DNA of 43,291 bases from Viridibacillus arvi (GCF_001274945.1 NZ_LILB01000008.1:446779-490069), one strand, 5' to 3'. Shown: positions 25,240 to 34,954, numbered from the stretch's first letter. Program-made: numbers and translations. The notes: generated from the letters alone by a model not told the origin.

Positions 25240-26454
25240 TTATGATTTCATCATTGCTATTAAGCGCTCAGCTGCTTTTTCTGCAAATGCTTGTGCATTA
25301 ATATCTATATCCATCTCAACAATTTCAACTATTGGATTGTCCAAGTTTTTACGCAATGCAGTAAATAATGCAGCATTTTCTTCAGGACCATAGAAAGACT
25401 GTCCTTCTACATCAAGACCCGATAAACCTTTCAAAGGAAGCATTAATACGGTATCTCTTTTTGCCATATTTAACTTTTCAGCAATTACTTCGCCAATTTG
25501 GTTATTTTCTTCTTCATTTGTCCGCATTAATGTAACCGTAGGATTATGTTTGTAAAAATTACGCCCTGCAAATTTCTCTGGAACAGAATCAAATGTTCCG
25601 AAGTTCACCATATCAATAGCCCCTAAAGAAACAACTTGTGGGATACCTTTTTTAGCCGCTGCTTCTAAACGGCTTGGTCCAGCAGCTAAAACACCGCCAA
25701 CTAATTCATCTGCCCATTCAGTAGTGGTGAAGTCTAATACGCCATCTATAAAACCTGTTTCGATTAACTGTTCCATTGTACGTCCACCCACACCAGTAGC
25801 ATGGAATATCAGTACTTCATATCCCCTATCCTCCATATATTTCTTAGCAAAATTCACACAAGGAGTGGTTAAACCAAACATGGTAGCTGCTACTAGCGGT
25901 TTCTTTTCAACTTTCAAATCATGCTCAAAGTGAAGCATCCCTACAATCGCAAATACTGCATTTGTAAAAATACGAGTAGAAATAACATTTAGCCCTGCAA
26001 CATCTACAACAGATGGCATCATCACAATATCGCTTGTACCAACATACGGCTCAGTGTTACCAGAAGCTACAGTAGATACCATCAATTTAGGAACACCTAT
26101 TGGTAATTTACGCATGCCTGGCGTCGCAATGGATGTACCACCTGTGCCACCGAACGATAGAATGCCATCAAATTTACCTTCAGCATAGAGTTTTGGAATC
26201 AGTTGTTCCATGCCTTTTGATAAAACAGCAGTAGCATGTGCTCGATCCTTTTTATCTTGAATTGCTATAATATCTTCTCCAACAATACCTACAACCTCAT
26301 CATTATTCACATCTGGTTTAAATTGAGGATCAAATACTCCCGTATGAATCGTCAATGTTTTCATACCTAAAGATTCAATAAGTTCTTTTACAAATAGAAA
26401 CTCTTGTCCTTTTGTATCGAAAGTACCTGTCAATGCGATTGTTTTCAAGTTCAT
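25240..26454 (-). CDS. Tm-1-like (UPF0261) ATP-binding domain protein
   Basis: A 404-residue cytosolic protein of the UPF0261/Tm-1-like family: IALTGTFDTKGQEFLFVKEL at the N-terminus, GVFDPQFKPDV, FGGTGGTSIATPGMRKLPIG, MVSTVASGNTEPYVG, a VVSLGAIDMVNFG block and PLKGLSGLDVEGQSFY near the C-terminus. In tomato Tm-1 this is the N-terminal domain, which in structural work binds nucleotide. The natural metabolic role in bacteria is not known to me. AAGGGAGAG before the ATG sets the start. It is the first gene of the pair, with a cre site about 35-50 nt upstream. Confidence 0.9.
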   Translation of the reverse strand: MNLKTIALTGTFDTKGQEFLFVKELIESLGMKTLTIHTGVFDPQFKPDVNNDEVVGIVGEDIIAIQDKKDRAHATAVLSKGMEQLIPKLYAEGKFDGILSFGGTGGTSIATPGMRKLPIGVPKLMVSTVASGNTEPYVGTSDIVMMPSVVDVAGLNVISTRIFTNAVFAIVGMLHFEHDLKVEKKPLVAATMFGLTTPCVNFAKKYMEDRGYEVLIFHATGVGGRTMEQLIETGFIDGVLDFTTTEWADELVGGVLAAGPSRLEAAAKKGIPQVVSLGAIDMVNFGTFDSVPEKFAGRNFYKHNPTVTLMRTNEEENNQIGEVIAEKLNMAKRDTVLMLPLKGLSGLDVEGQSFYGPEENAALFTALRKNLDNPIVEIVEMDIDINAQAFAEKAAERLIAMMKS

Positions 26455-26488
26455 CTCTCCCTTTTAATAAATCTATAAATAACAACAA

Positions 26489-26502
26489 AGAAAACGCTTT
26501 CA
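26489..26502. promoter_or_regulatory. cre site (CcpA), Tm-1-like operon
   Basis: AGAAAACGCTTTCA matches the cre consensus (read on this strand TGWNANCGNTTWCA) at 13 of 14 positions. It lies 35-48 bp upstream of the Tm-1-like start codon and overlaps a possible -35 TTGAAA, a position typical for catabolite repression. Confidence 0.75.
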
Positions 26503-26561
26503 AATTTTCTTATTATTAATATACTAACTTATACAGGTAAAATGAATCTGTTTATATTTCA

Positions 26562-27761
26562 TTATCTTTTGTTTATATTAGATTCTATAAATTCTTTTGG
26601 AGAAACGCCTCTATGCTTTTTAAAGATGACGCTAAATTGTGCATAGTTTGGGTAACCTACCATTTCAGCCACATTTGTTAATGGTAAAGATTGCTTTTTT
26701 AATATATCAACAGCTCTATTCAATCGAAATTCAATTAGATATTGTGTAAAAGCCATACCTACTTCAGATTTAAATAATGTACTTAAATATGAACTTGATA
26801 AACTCAATATTTTGGCAATATCACGTAACTGAATTTGATCCATATAATGGAGATGAATATATTTCTTCACAAATTCAATATAGTCTCTTTGACTCCCCAT
26901 CCCATCAATAATCTTCTCTATTAACTCATCATAATGGAAGTCATCCGATTTCTTAAAAGACTTTGTAATTTGCGTAACTGTTTGTTCAGTTGGTATACGT
27001 TCTATAGAAGAGCCCCCAATATAGCCCATAATAGACGTACCGTCATACATAAATTGAACATCTATTGGTTTATTCACGGGACCACCATATATCATATGTA
27101 TAACCGGCCTATTAAATTGCTCACAACGTTCAAATATTTCCATAGCAAGATTCTTTGCATGTTGCAATGATAAAATCTTCTTAGCTCCAAGAGAACCACC
27201 TACTGTTAGTCCCAAATGTACGCAAATAACAGCTGCCCCTGCTTCCATCATTTGCTCTGCCTGTTCTGCATTAAACACAAATGCAACAGTAAATAGCCCT
27301 CTCTTATTCGCCATCGCAATAGCATCCACTTCGAGTGCATAACTCATCCCATTTTCCTCTAATGCTTCTCGAAATTGGCCATCTATTAAACCCACACTCG
27401 GGAAATTATTAATACCAGCAAATCCTGCTCTTTCAATTTCATTTAGTTTTTCTGCCAATTCGATTGTAGGATCTGTTGCCTGTAATCCAAAGATTACGGG
27501 AATATTATTAACAATAGGTATCAACTCTTTCGATGCATAGCTCATAACAAGATCATTGCTATTGTCGTAAGCTAAAAAGCCTCCTAGAGAACTGACTCCC
27601 ATTTGACGAAATCGACCTGAACTCAAAGCCAATATAAAATCTGCACCTCCAATTTCTGCATACTTGGCAGTCATCCCAGAACCTGCTGCCACTCCAATGA
27701 GATGGCCATGCAATTGAAGCTGTTCTTCTAACCTTTTTAAAACATGTTCCTTTACATTCAC
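26562..27761 (-). CDS. Regulator fusing a PF09370-type TIM barrel to an AraC DNA-binding domain
   Basis: About 399 residues. Positions given below count from GTG 27773. Residues 22-272 are a TIM barrel clearly homologous to the protein at 24394-25224: GVAAGSGMTAK, GGAD, SSGRFRQMG, NNFPSVGLIDG, LEENGMSYALEVD, VHLGLT and GGSSIERI. Residues 298-398 are an AraC/XylS double helix-turn-helix (LRDIAKILSLSSSYLSTLFK, then AEMVGYPNYAQFSVIFKKHR). In the barrel, CHGGP of the enzyme-like paralogue reads IYGGP (His to Tyr229) and NGTDP reads QATDP, which suggests loss of catalysis and use as a sensor. GTG 27761 follows AGGTGG by 8 nt and is preferred to GTG 27773, which has no SD. It lies directly upstream of the Tm-1-like pair and probably controls it. 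Confidence 0.88.
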   Translation of the reverse strand: MNVKEHVLKRLEEQLQLHGHLIGVAAGSGMTAKYAEIGGADFILALSSGRFRQMGVSSLGGFLAYDNSNDLVMSYASKELIPIVNNIPVIFGLQATDPTIELAEKLNEIERAGFAGINNFPSVGLIDGQFREALEENGMSYALEVDAIAMANKRGLFTVAFVFNAEQAEQMMEAGAAVICVHLGLTVGGSLGAKKILSLQHAKNLAMEIFERCEQFNRPVIHMIYGGPVNKPIDVQFMYDGTSIMGYIGGSSIERIPTEQTVTQITKSFKKSDDFHYDELIEKIIDGMGSQRDYIEFVKKYIHLHYMDQIQLRDIAKILSLSSSYLSTLFKSEVGMAFTQYLIEFRLNRAVDILKKQSLPLTNVAEMVGYPNYAQFSVIFKKHRGVSPKEFIESNINKR

Positions 27762-28033
27762 CTCATACACCACCTAACAAACAATTATTCAAAGTATAGC
27801 ATTGGTCATAAATCAAATTACAGTAAACACATTATGATGCTAAAGAAATTAAACTTATATTTAAATATGAAGAAAAACAAAACAAATTAGCAAAAATCAT
27901 AACTCTGGATTAAGCAATACTAAAAAGATGATTTTGTAATCAAAATCTTCTTAACTTTCTTTATGACTTTAATATTATTCATCAAGTAAAAAAATTAAGT
28001 CAGTGACTAACCGTACTAATTTTCCCTTTTAAG

Positions 28034-28061
28034 TTGATTGTTTATTAAAAAATGTTATAAA
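28034..28061 (+). promoter_or_regulatory. SigA promoter with extended -10, second AGCS symporter
   Basis: TTGATT (28034-28039), a 16-nt spacer ending in TGT, then TATAAA (28056-28061), 31 bp before the ATG. The rest of the 319-bp gap from 27774 holds only a 7-bp hairpin (GATTTTG/CAAAATC, around 27929-27946) that may be an operator shared with the divergent regulator. Confidence 0.6.
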
Positions 28062-28092
28062 CTTAAAGGTATGCAATAAAGGAGGCAGATAA

Positions 28093-29490
28093 ATGGAATG
28101 GATTTCGAATATAGTTGATGAAACAAATAATGTTTTATGGACATATATATTAATCGTATTACTACTAGGTGCTGGTTTGTATTTTACGATTGGGACTAAG
28201 TTTGTACAGTTTCGTATGTTTGGCGAAATGTTCCGTTTAATAATGGAGAAAAAGGAAAAGGACGAGGGCGTTTCTGCGTTCCAGGCTTTTACTATTAGTA
28301 CAGCTTCTCGTGTAGGTACAGGAAATATTACAGGGGTAGCACTAGCTATCGGGGTCGGTGGACCTGGAGCTATATTCTGGATGTGGATTATCGCCATTAT
28401 CGGAATGGCTACCGCGTTTATTGAAAGTACACTTGCACAGGTTTACAAAGTAAGAGATGGTAACTCTTTCCGTGGCGGTCCTGCTTACTACATGGAAAAA
28501 GCGCTAGGCCAACGTAAACTGGCAATAGTCTTTAGTATTCTTTTAACGTTAAGCTTTGGTTTTATCTTCAATGCAGTACAATCCAATACGATTGCTACTT
28601 CAGTTGGAGAAGCATTTAATATCCAGCCTTATATCATTGGAATCGTATTAGTTGTGTTAACAGCTATGATTATTTTTGGTGGCGTACATAGAATTGTGAA
28701 AGTTACACAAGTAATTGTACCCGTTATGGCCATCTTCTATCTACTCATTGCTCTTTACGTTGTCGTGACTAATCTTTCTGAAATCCCTTCAGTCTTCAGC
28801 TTAATATTATCTGAGGCATTCGGCTTGAAAGAAGCTGCTGGAGGAGCTATAGGGGCTGCGATTATGCAAGGTGTACGTCGAGGCTTATTTTCAAATGAAG
28901 CTGGTATGGGTAGTGTACCAAATGCAGCTGCTACTGCAAGTACTTCACATCCTGCAAAACAAGGTCTCGTTCAAAGCCTAGGCGTATTCTTTGATACAAT
29001 TGTTATTTGTTCTGCCACTGCTTTCATTATTATTTTGGCAGGTCTATATTCAACAGGTCCAGATGACGGTATCGTCCTAACTCAAAATTCCTTCGCTGTA
29101 CACGTAGGAAGTTGGGCTCCATACTTTATAGCAATTGCGATTATTTTCTTCGCATTTAGTTCGATTGTGGGAAATTACTATTATGGTGAAACAAATATCG
29201 AATTTATGAACGCACATAAAGGATGGTTAACTGGTTACCGTTTAGTAGTTCTAGGTATGGTCATGTTCGGTTCTGTAGCTCATGTATCACTTGTTTGGAA
29301 CTTAGCTGATTTATTTATGGGGCTAATGGCGATGTTAAATATCATCATCATTATCTTACTAGGAAAAGTAGCTTTCCGTGTATTAGATGACTTTACTAAA
29401 CAACGTAAACAAGGTAAAAACCCATCATTTTATGCAAAATCAATTCCGGGATTAAAAAATACGGAATGTTGGGAAGATGAAGATAGATAA
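28093..29490 (+). CDS. AGCS-family sodium:alanine/glycine symporter (AlsT-like)
   Basis: A 465-residue polytopic membrane symporter importing alanine, glycine or similar amino acids with sodium. Canonical motifs are intact: SRVGTGNITGVALAIG, GGPGAIFWMW, RGGPAYYMEKALG, QGVRRGLFSNEAGMGS and SHPAKQGLVQ. The length is normal for the family. AAAGGAGG before the ATG sets the start. It diverges from the TIM-barrel/AraC regulator, which may co-regulate it, and has a strong terminator. It is about 50 residues shorter than the paralogue at 454-2007, which has an extra C-terminal tail. Confidence 0.94.
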   Translation: MEWISNIVDETNNVLWTYILIVLLLGAGLYFTIGTKFVQFRMFGEMFRLIMEKKEKDEGVSAFQAFTISTASRVGTGNITGVALAIGVGGPGAIFWMWIIAIIGMATAFIESTLAQVYKVRDGNSFRGGPAYYMEKALGQRKLAIVFSILLTLSFGFIFNAVQSNTIATSVGEAFNIQPYIIGIVLVVLTAMIIFGGVHRIVKVTQVIVPVMAIFYLLIALYVVVTNLSEIPSVFSLILSEAFGLKEAAGGAIGAAIMQGVRRGLFSNEAGMGSVPNAAATASTSHPAKQGLVQSLGVFFDTIVICSATAFIIILAGLYSTGPDDGIVLTQNSFAVHVGSWAPYFIAIAIIFFAFSSIVGNYYYGETNIEFMNAHKGWLTGYRLVVLGMVMFGSVAHVSLVWNLADLFMGLMAMLNIIIIILLGKVAFRVLDDFTKQRKQGKNPSFYAKSIPGLKNTECWEDEDR

Positions 29491-29491
29491 G

Positions 29492-29527
29492 AAAAAAACG
29501 TGCAGCATTTGCCTGCACGTTTTTTTT
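29492..29527 (+). terminator. AGCS symporter terminator
   Basis: AAAAAAACGTGCAG pairs with CTGCACGTTTTTTT around a 7-nt loop. Confidence 0.93.
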
Positions 29528-29542
29528 ATGGAAAAATATCAT

Positions 29543-29648
29543 ATTTTATGGAGCAAATAAGGGGTGCTTAAGTACAAAAAACTGCATCTCCAATTGCCAG
29601 TTTACTCCTAACAATTGAGTGCAGTTCAATTTGCTCCCCATTTTATGG
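29543..29648. repeat. Miniature inverted-repeat (MITE-like) element
   Basis: A segment of about 88 bp carries outer inverted repeats GGAGCAAAT (29550-29558) / ATTTGCTCC (29629-29637) and inner ones AACTGCA...CAATTG / CAATTG...GCAGTT. It is flanked by the 9-bp direct repeat ATTTTATGG (29543-29551 and 29640-29648), which looks like a target duplication. The minus strand is open for 45 codons (29546-29683), but its ATG has an SD at unusable spacing. The rest of the gap to 29773 holds nothing I recognise. Confidence 0.5.
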
Positions 29649-29773
29649 CTATGTCGTTCAGCCAAAGCAAGTGTTTGCCCCATTTCCCTTTTTAATTTAC
29701 AAGAGATTAATTAATGGAATTTAGACTATGCTTGTTAAATAGTGTAATTGGTTTGAGTAAGATAGAATATGTT

Positions 29774-30040
29774 TTACCAGAAGAATGCCGAAACTAATGC
29801 GATCCCAGCAATTGCACCAAGAGCTATACCAAATCCAGTTCCGAATCCAGTCCTGAATCCACCGAATCCAAATCCGTCTCCAAAGAATCCTAAACCAAAT
29901 CCACCTAGACCTCTATTTGGTTGAATCCAGACCATATCTCTCTCAACTCTAGTAATTCTTCCAACATGGACTCTGCCATCGTGACAAGTAATTCTCACTA
30001 TTTTCCCATGGTGATTACAACATTGATTATATATACTCAT
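29774..30040 (-). CDS. Small Gly/Phe-rich protein with a possible LSm-like N-terminal domain
   Basis: An 88-residue protein. Residues about 10-42 (GKIVRITCHDGRVHVGRITRV) look like a small SH3/LSm-type beta barrel as in DUF2642-like sporulation proteins of bacilli. It is followed by a tract where Gly and Phe alternate (GFGLGFFGDGFGFGGF), and a hydrophobic C-terminal helix (GIALGAIAGIALVSAFFW). GGAGGA five bases before ATG 30040 sets the start; two upstream ATGs are in or before the SD. A sporulation or envelope role is guessed only from composition. The N-terminus has a CC pair and two His (NQCCNHHG). Confidence 0.72.
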   Translation of the reverse strand: MSIYNQCCNHHGKIVRITCHDGRVHVGRITRVERDMVWIQPNRGLGGFGLGFFGDGFGFGGFRTGFGTGFGIALGAIAGIALVSAFFW

Positions 30041-30222
30041 CTCCATCCTCCTCCCATAATTATTTACATACACGTATGCTCTGCTAGTATATGGGAGTGT
30101 TAAATTACCGTAATGGACAATCGTCTAGTGAATAAAGGATTAGTCGCTATTTATATTTATCAAAATCAATGAAGTGTCCTAAACATATAATAAAAGACAT
30201 CAAAACTAAAAGGAGGAGATAT

Positions 30223-31068
30223 ATGTCGGTGATCAAAACGCAACCTTGGCTTTATGAGTTTATCGAACTATGTGAAGAGCAGTCTGGTAAAGGAGCATCT
30301 TACATACAATGTGAGACCCTATGCGGACCACTCGAAGGATTAAAGCCTAAAGCCAATCCAGAAGTCTGGCAATATGAACTTCAGAATTATGGACTTTTTG
30401 AGCCATATGAATGGAACGACTTAAAAAGCACCATTAAGAAGTTAGAAGATCAGAAAGTTTGGCAAATTGTCGAGCAAGAATATCAGTATTTACGGAGATT
30501 ATGGAAGGGGCCAAAAGTTTCAATCTATATTTTCCCTATAAAAAATGCAAATATGAAGTCAGGAAAGCAAACACCAAATAAAAACGGTGTAGCCTATAGT
30601 GGGGCATTATTTTTATTTGTATCTGTAGATCTTCCAATAACAGAACTAAAGGCTTTATTAGCCCATGAATATAACCATGTTTGTCGAATAAAACATTTAA
30701 ATTTGGATTCAAATAAAATTACGTTAAAAGATTCACTCATCATTGAAGGACTTGGAGAATATGCAGTAAAAGATTTGTATGGTGAAAAATGGCTTGGTCC
30801 TTGGGCTAATCTCTACTCATTTGAAGACGCTTCTGCTATATGGAAACGACTCTTTATACCTTCTTTAAATGTTCAAGACATAAATAATCATTACCCTTTT
30901 TTATATGGTAAAACTAGAGGTCCACTTCCAAAATGGATTGGTTATCACTTAGGATTTCAGATTGTTGATAGCTATCAAAAAAATCACGGTCCCTTTAATA
31001 AAGGAGAGTTATATTATAAATCCTCTGACGAAATAATTGCCGGTTCCAAATTTACAATTGATGAGTAA
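30223..31068 (+). CDS. DUF2268 predicted zinc-dependent protease (YjaZ-like)
   Basis: A 281-residue protein of the DUF2268/COG5504 type. The zinc-protease motif HEYNH is at 148-152 (LLAHEYNHVCR), followed by the likely third ligand in IIEGLGEYAV (Glu175 or Glu179). The N-terminal 90 residues are helical. No signal peptide or membrane helix is seen, so it is probably cytosolic. AAGGAGGAG before ATG 30223 sets the start; the frame from 30169 has none. It stands alone, and the substrate is unknown. Confidence 0.88.
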   Translation: MSVIKTQPWLYEFIELCEEQSGKGASYIQCETLCGPLEGLKPKANPEVWQYELQNYGLFEPYEWNDLKSTIKKLEDQKVWQIVEQEYQYLRRLWKGPKVSIYIFPIKNANMKSGKQTPNKNGVAYSGALFLFVSVDLPITELKALLAHEYNHVCRIKHLNLDSNKITLKDSLIIEGLGEYAVKDLYGEKWLGPWANLYSFEDASAIWKRLFIPSLNVQDINNHYPFLYGKTRGPLPKWIGYHLGFQIVDSYQKNHGPFNKGELYYKSSDEIIAGSKFTIDE

Positions 31069-31109
31069 CTGCAAAAGGGTTCTACCAATTCTTCCGAAAA
31101 AAAGTTAAG

Positions 31110-31814
31110 TTAGAAATAGCATTTAAAAGCACGATAACCTATGAAATGACGATAATGAGTTATTAATTCGTTATGCTCTTCCAATAAATCAAAGAGCTCT
31201 TTTTTTATGTTATCCGATTGATTAATATCATCTACTTCACTTGGACTAAGTTCAGAAGGTGTATCGATTATTTCAATACGAGTAAATCCAGCTTGTTGAA
31301 GCTTTACCCGCCACTCTTCTTCACTTAAAATTTCTTTGATACCATATAAGTTGCATACAGTCCTTTGTAATTCTTTCGACAGGTTCTTTTCTGCTGTCAT
31401 TTCAAGAAGAATTATCCTTCCATTACTTTTCATAACTCTAGCAAGTTCATGTAACGTCTTTTCAATATCCGTAAACACGATAACAGATTCAGCGATGATG
31501 AAATCGAAGGAGTCATCCTCAAAATTCAAACATTCCGCGTCCCCTTCCACTACTTTAACTGAGGCTGGATTATTCTTGAATCGTTCCACTGCTTTTTCTA
31601 TCATAATTGGATGCTTATCTATTGCAGTCACTTGGCAATTAAATCGTTTTGCCAAAAAAGCTGATGTCTGCCCTGTACCACAACCTACATCTAGTACAGA
31701 TTCACTTAGCTGAATATTTTCGTCTTCCAATATAGTTTGGGTTAGATTAAACCCACCAGGATGTGCACCACCAATTCCAAAGTAAGCTAATAAGTCTAAG
31801 TAAGCGTTAGACAC
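31110..31814 (-). CDS. Class I SAM-dependent methyltransferase
   Basis: A 234-residue methyltransferase with the SAM-binding motif LDVGCGTGQTSAFLA (41-55), the acidic motif II around TAIDKHPIMIEKA, and motif post-I EGDAECLNFEDDSFDFIIAE. The start is GTG, seven bases after AGGAGGG. The head (GIGGAHPGGFNLT) and tail are of the UbiE/Methyltransf_11 type, which covers many substrates. It is a single gene with no informative neighbour. Confidence 0.9.
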   Translation of the reverse strand: MSNAYLDLLAYFGIGGAHPGGFNLTQTILEDENIQLSESVLDVGCGTGQTSAFLAKRFNCQVTAIDKHPIMIEKAVERFKNNPASVKVVEGDAECLNFEDDSFDFIIAESVIVFTDIEKTLHELARVMKSNGRIILLEMTAEKNLSKELQRTVCNLYGIKEILSEEEWRVKLQQAGFTRIEIIDTPSELSPSEVDDINQSDNIKKELFDLLEEHNELITHYRHFIGYRAFKCYF

Positions 31815-32227
31815 TGGATATCCCTCCTACTTATTATAAGGTTATAGTATGCTTGCTCTTTAGATATGTAGATGTATAGAGTAAGCACTTAACGAAAATA
31901 TTACTTCATAGTAAATAATTTTTGATACGAAAAAAAGCAACCTTGCAGTAATTGCAGGGTTGCTTTTGCTTTCATAAGAAAGTGATGTTTAAAATTTAGA
32001 ATATTAAACTTTTGGTATAGATTATATTTCTACTACTTAGTTAAGCTATAAGGTTTGTTGATAGTAAATATAGAAGAGTTGAGGCAGTATTCCACTGCTA
32101 ATTTGGTTTAGGAATTTCAACCTTTTTCAAAAGGGAATTTTTTTGAGTGAGGTTCACATTTTTGAATAAATGATAAGCTCTAGTAGGAAGATAATATGGA
32201 GTCCAAAAGAAAGGATGAGTTAAAATT
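31815..32227. other. Divergent intergenic region with an orphan terminator
   Basis: About 410 bp between the divergent methyltransferase and zinc-ribbon genes. It contains no ORF with an SD but holds a strong intrinsic terminator (separate entry), which implies an unannotated minus-strand transcript starting between about 31980 and 32220. A small hairpin, GCAGT-N5-ACTGC, lies around 32084-32098. Confidence 0.4.
31937..31963 (-). terminator. Orphan terminator in a divergent gap
   Basis: GCAACCTTGCA and TGCAGGGTTGC pair over 11 bp (one G-U) with a 5-nt loop, followed on the minus strand by a 7-T run (31930-31936). No gene precedes it on that strand, so it may end a small RNA. Confidence 0.75.
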
Positions 32228-32545
32228 ATGAGTCAACCGTATTTATGCCCACAATGTCGAACTAACCGTACTCGCTTTGCTATTATTGAACAGACTCCTG
32301 CTTATGTAAAATTAGATCCACAGAGTGGGGAAGTTATCCAGCAGTATGATAATCCGGAACAATTGCAAATACAATACAATGGAAGCGGGAGGCGCGTTCA
32401 TTGTGGAGCATGTGGTTTAATAGAAGATGAGCAAAGCTTTATCGCTACTGCTAAGCGCATAAAATTTGGAGAGGGAACTTCGCCCTCGCAAGTAGCAGTC
32501 AATCCTAGTGAACAGTTTACACAAAATCAGTTTGATCAGCCTTAG
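32228..32545 (+). CDS. Small zinc-ribbon protein
   Basis: A 105-residue protein with two CxxC knuckles, CPQC (7-10) and CGAC (59-62), which together form one zinc ribbon. Between them is a segment with ITxQTPAYVKLDP-like strands (residues 20-50). The C-terminal 35 residues are polar and Gln/Asn-rich. AAAGGATGAG upstream of the ATG is an acceptable SD, somewhat far. It has its own terminator. The family is not recognised beyond the zinc ribbon. Confidence 0.75.
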   Translation: MSQPYLCPQCRTNRTRFAIIEQTPAYVKLDPQSGEVIQQYDNPEQLQIQYNGSGRRVHCGACGLIEDEQSFIATAKRIKFGEGTSPSQVAVNPSEQFTQNQFDQP

Positions 32546-32677
32546 ATTTCTCAGATAGATGATAGCAACGGCGAGGAAATTCTTCAAATGCTTTATCAAG
32601 ACAAACATTACAATTAAGAATCCCACCTTTTTATTAAAACCAACAAGTTCGCCCAATTGTTGATCATTAAAACTACG

Positions 32678-32729
32678 CCATTATATATAAGGAATCTATC
32701 TCGTCTCGAGCTTGTATATAATGGTTTTT
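32678..32729 (+). terminator. Zinc-ribbon gene terminator
   Basis: CCATTATATATAAG and CTTGTATATAATGG pair over 14 bp (one G-U), then TTTTT. The 357-bp gap between this gene and groEL holds only this and the groEL terminator. Confidence 0.8.
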
Positions 32730-32789
32730 CATTACGCAAAAATACACCGATACTATATTACATAACGAAAAGAAGAAATAAAAAAAGAA

Positions 32790-32822
32790 GCTTCCCAAAA
32801 GTTTACACAACTAATGGGAAGC
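32790..32822 (-). terminator. groESL terminator
   Basis: GCTTCCCA and TGGGAAGC pair with a 17-nt loop, followed on the minus strand by TTCTTTTTTT. Confidence 0.85.
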
Positions 32823-32902
32823 CTCTATTATAATCCTCTATGTTTGCATTTCACTTTCACCTTACATACAAATCCTTATATATCAAGGGTTGTAGCGGTT
32901 TA

Positions 32903-34552
<1,650 letters not shown>

Positions 34553-34565
34553 TTAGTTTCAGTTA

Positions 34566-34850
34566 TTAGCCGATAATAGCCAAAATATCGCTTTCGCGTA
34601 AAATTAAATATTCTTTACCTTCATATTTTACTTCTGTACCAGCGTATTGAGAGTAGATAACGCGGTCTCCTTCTTTTACGTTAAGTGGAACAGTTGTACC
34701 ACTGTCAGTCAAGAAGCCAGTACCTACTGCGATAACGTTACCTTCCTGAGGTTTCTCTTTTGCAGAGTCTGGAAGGACGATGCCGAATGCTGTTTTTTCT
34801 TCTACTTCGACTAATTCGATAATAATGCGATCACCTAATGGTCTTAACAA
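34566..34850 (-). CDS. groES: Co-chaperonin GroES (Hsp10)
   Basis: A 94-residue co-chaperonin that caps GroEL. The sequence [20 protein letters not shown] begins at a TTG start 8 nt after AGGAGGT. The longer in-frame ATG start at 34895 would lie inside the CIRCE operator and is rejected. The mobile loop ([20 protein letters not shown]) and the [20 protein letters not shown] end are standard. Confidence 0.98.
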   Translation of the reverse strand: MLRPLGDRIIIELVEVEEKTAFGIVLPDSAKEKPQEGNVIAVGTGFLTDSGTTVPLNVKEGDRVIYSQYAGTEVKYEGKEYLILRESDILAIIG

Positions 34851-34888
34851 GTGAAACAACCTCCTAGAAATGTGGAATTTATATTTTA

Positions 34889-34915
34889 TTAGCACTCTTA
34901 AGTCATGAGTGCTAA
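34889..34915. promoter_or_regulatory. CIRCE operator (HrcA)
   Basis: TTAGCACTC-N9-GAGTGCTAA, a perfect match to the CIRCE consensus, between the groES promoter and its start codon. HrcA binding here represses groESL except under heat or folding stress. Confidence 0.98.
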
Positions 34916-34925
34916 CACAATTCTA

Positions 34926-34954
34926 ATAATAAAGAATTCCGTCTTTTTTTGCAA
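34926..34954 (-). promoter_or_regulatory. SigA promoter of groESL
   Basis: Minus strand TTGCAA (34949-34954), a 17-nt spacer, TATTAT (34926-34931). The start point should be near 34919, placing CIRCE at about +4 to +30. Confidence 0.8.

Noticed and set aside
29546-29683. 45-codon minus-strand frame over the inverted-repeat element
   Set aside because: SD is only about two bases from the ATG and the frame coincides with the nested repeats, so it is more likely a repeat than a gene.
34851-34895. Longer GroES start
   Set aside because: It would add 15 residues, use an ATG within CIRCE and lack an SD. The TTG start gives the standard 94 residues.
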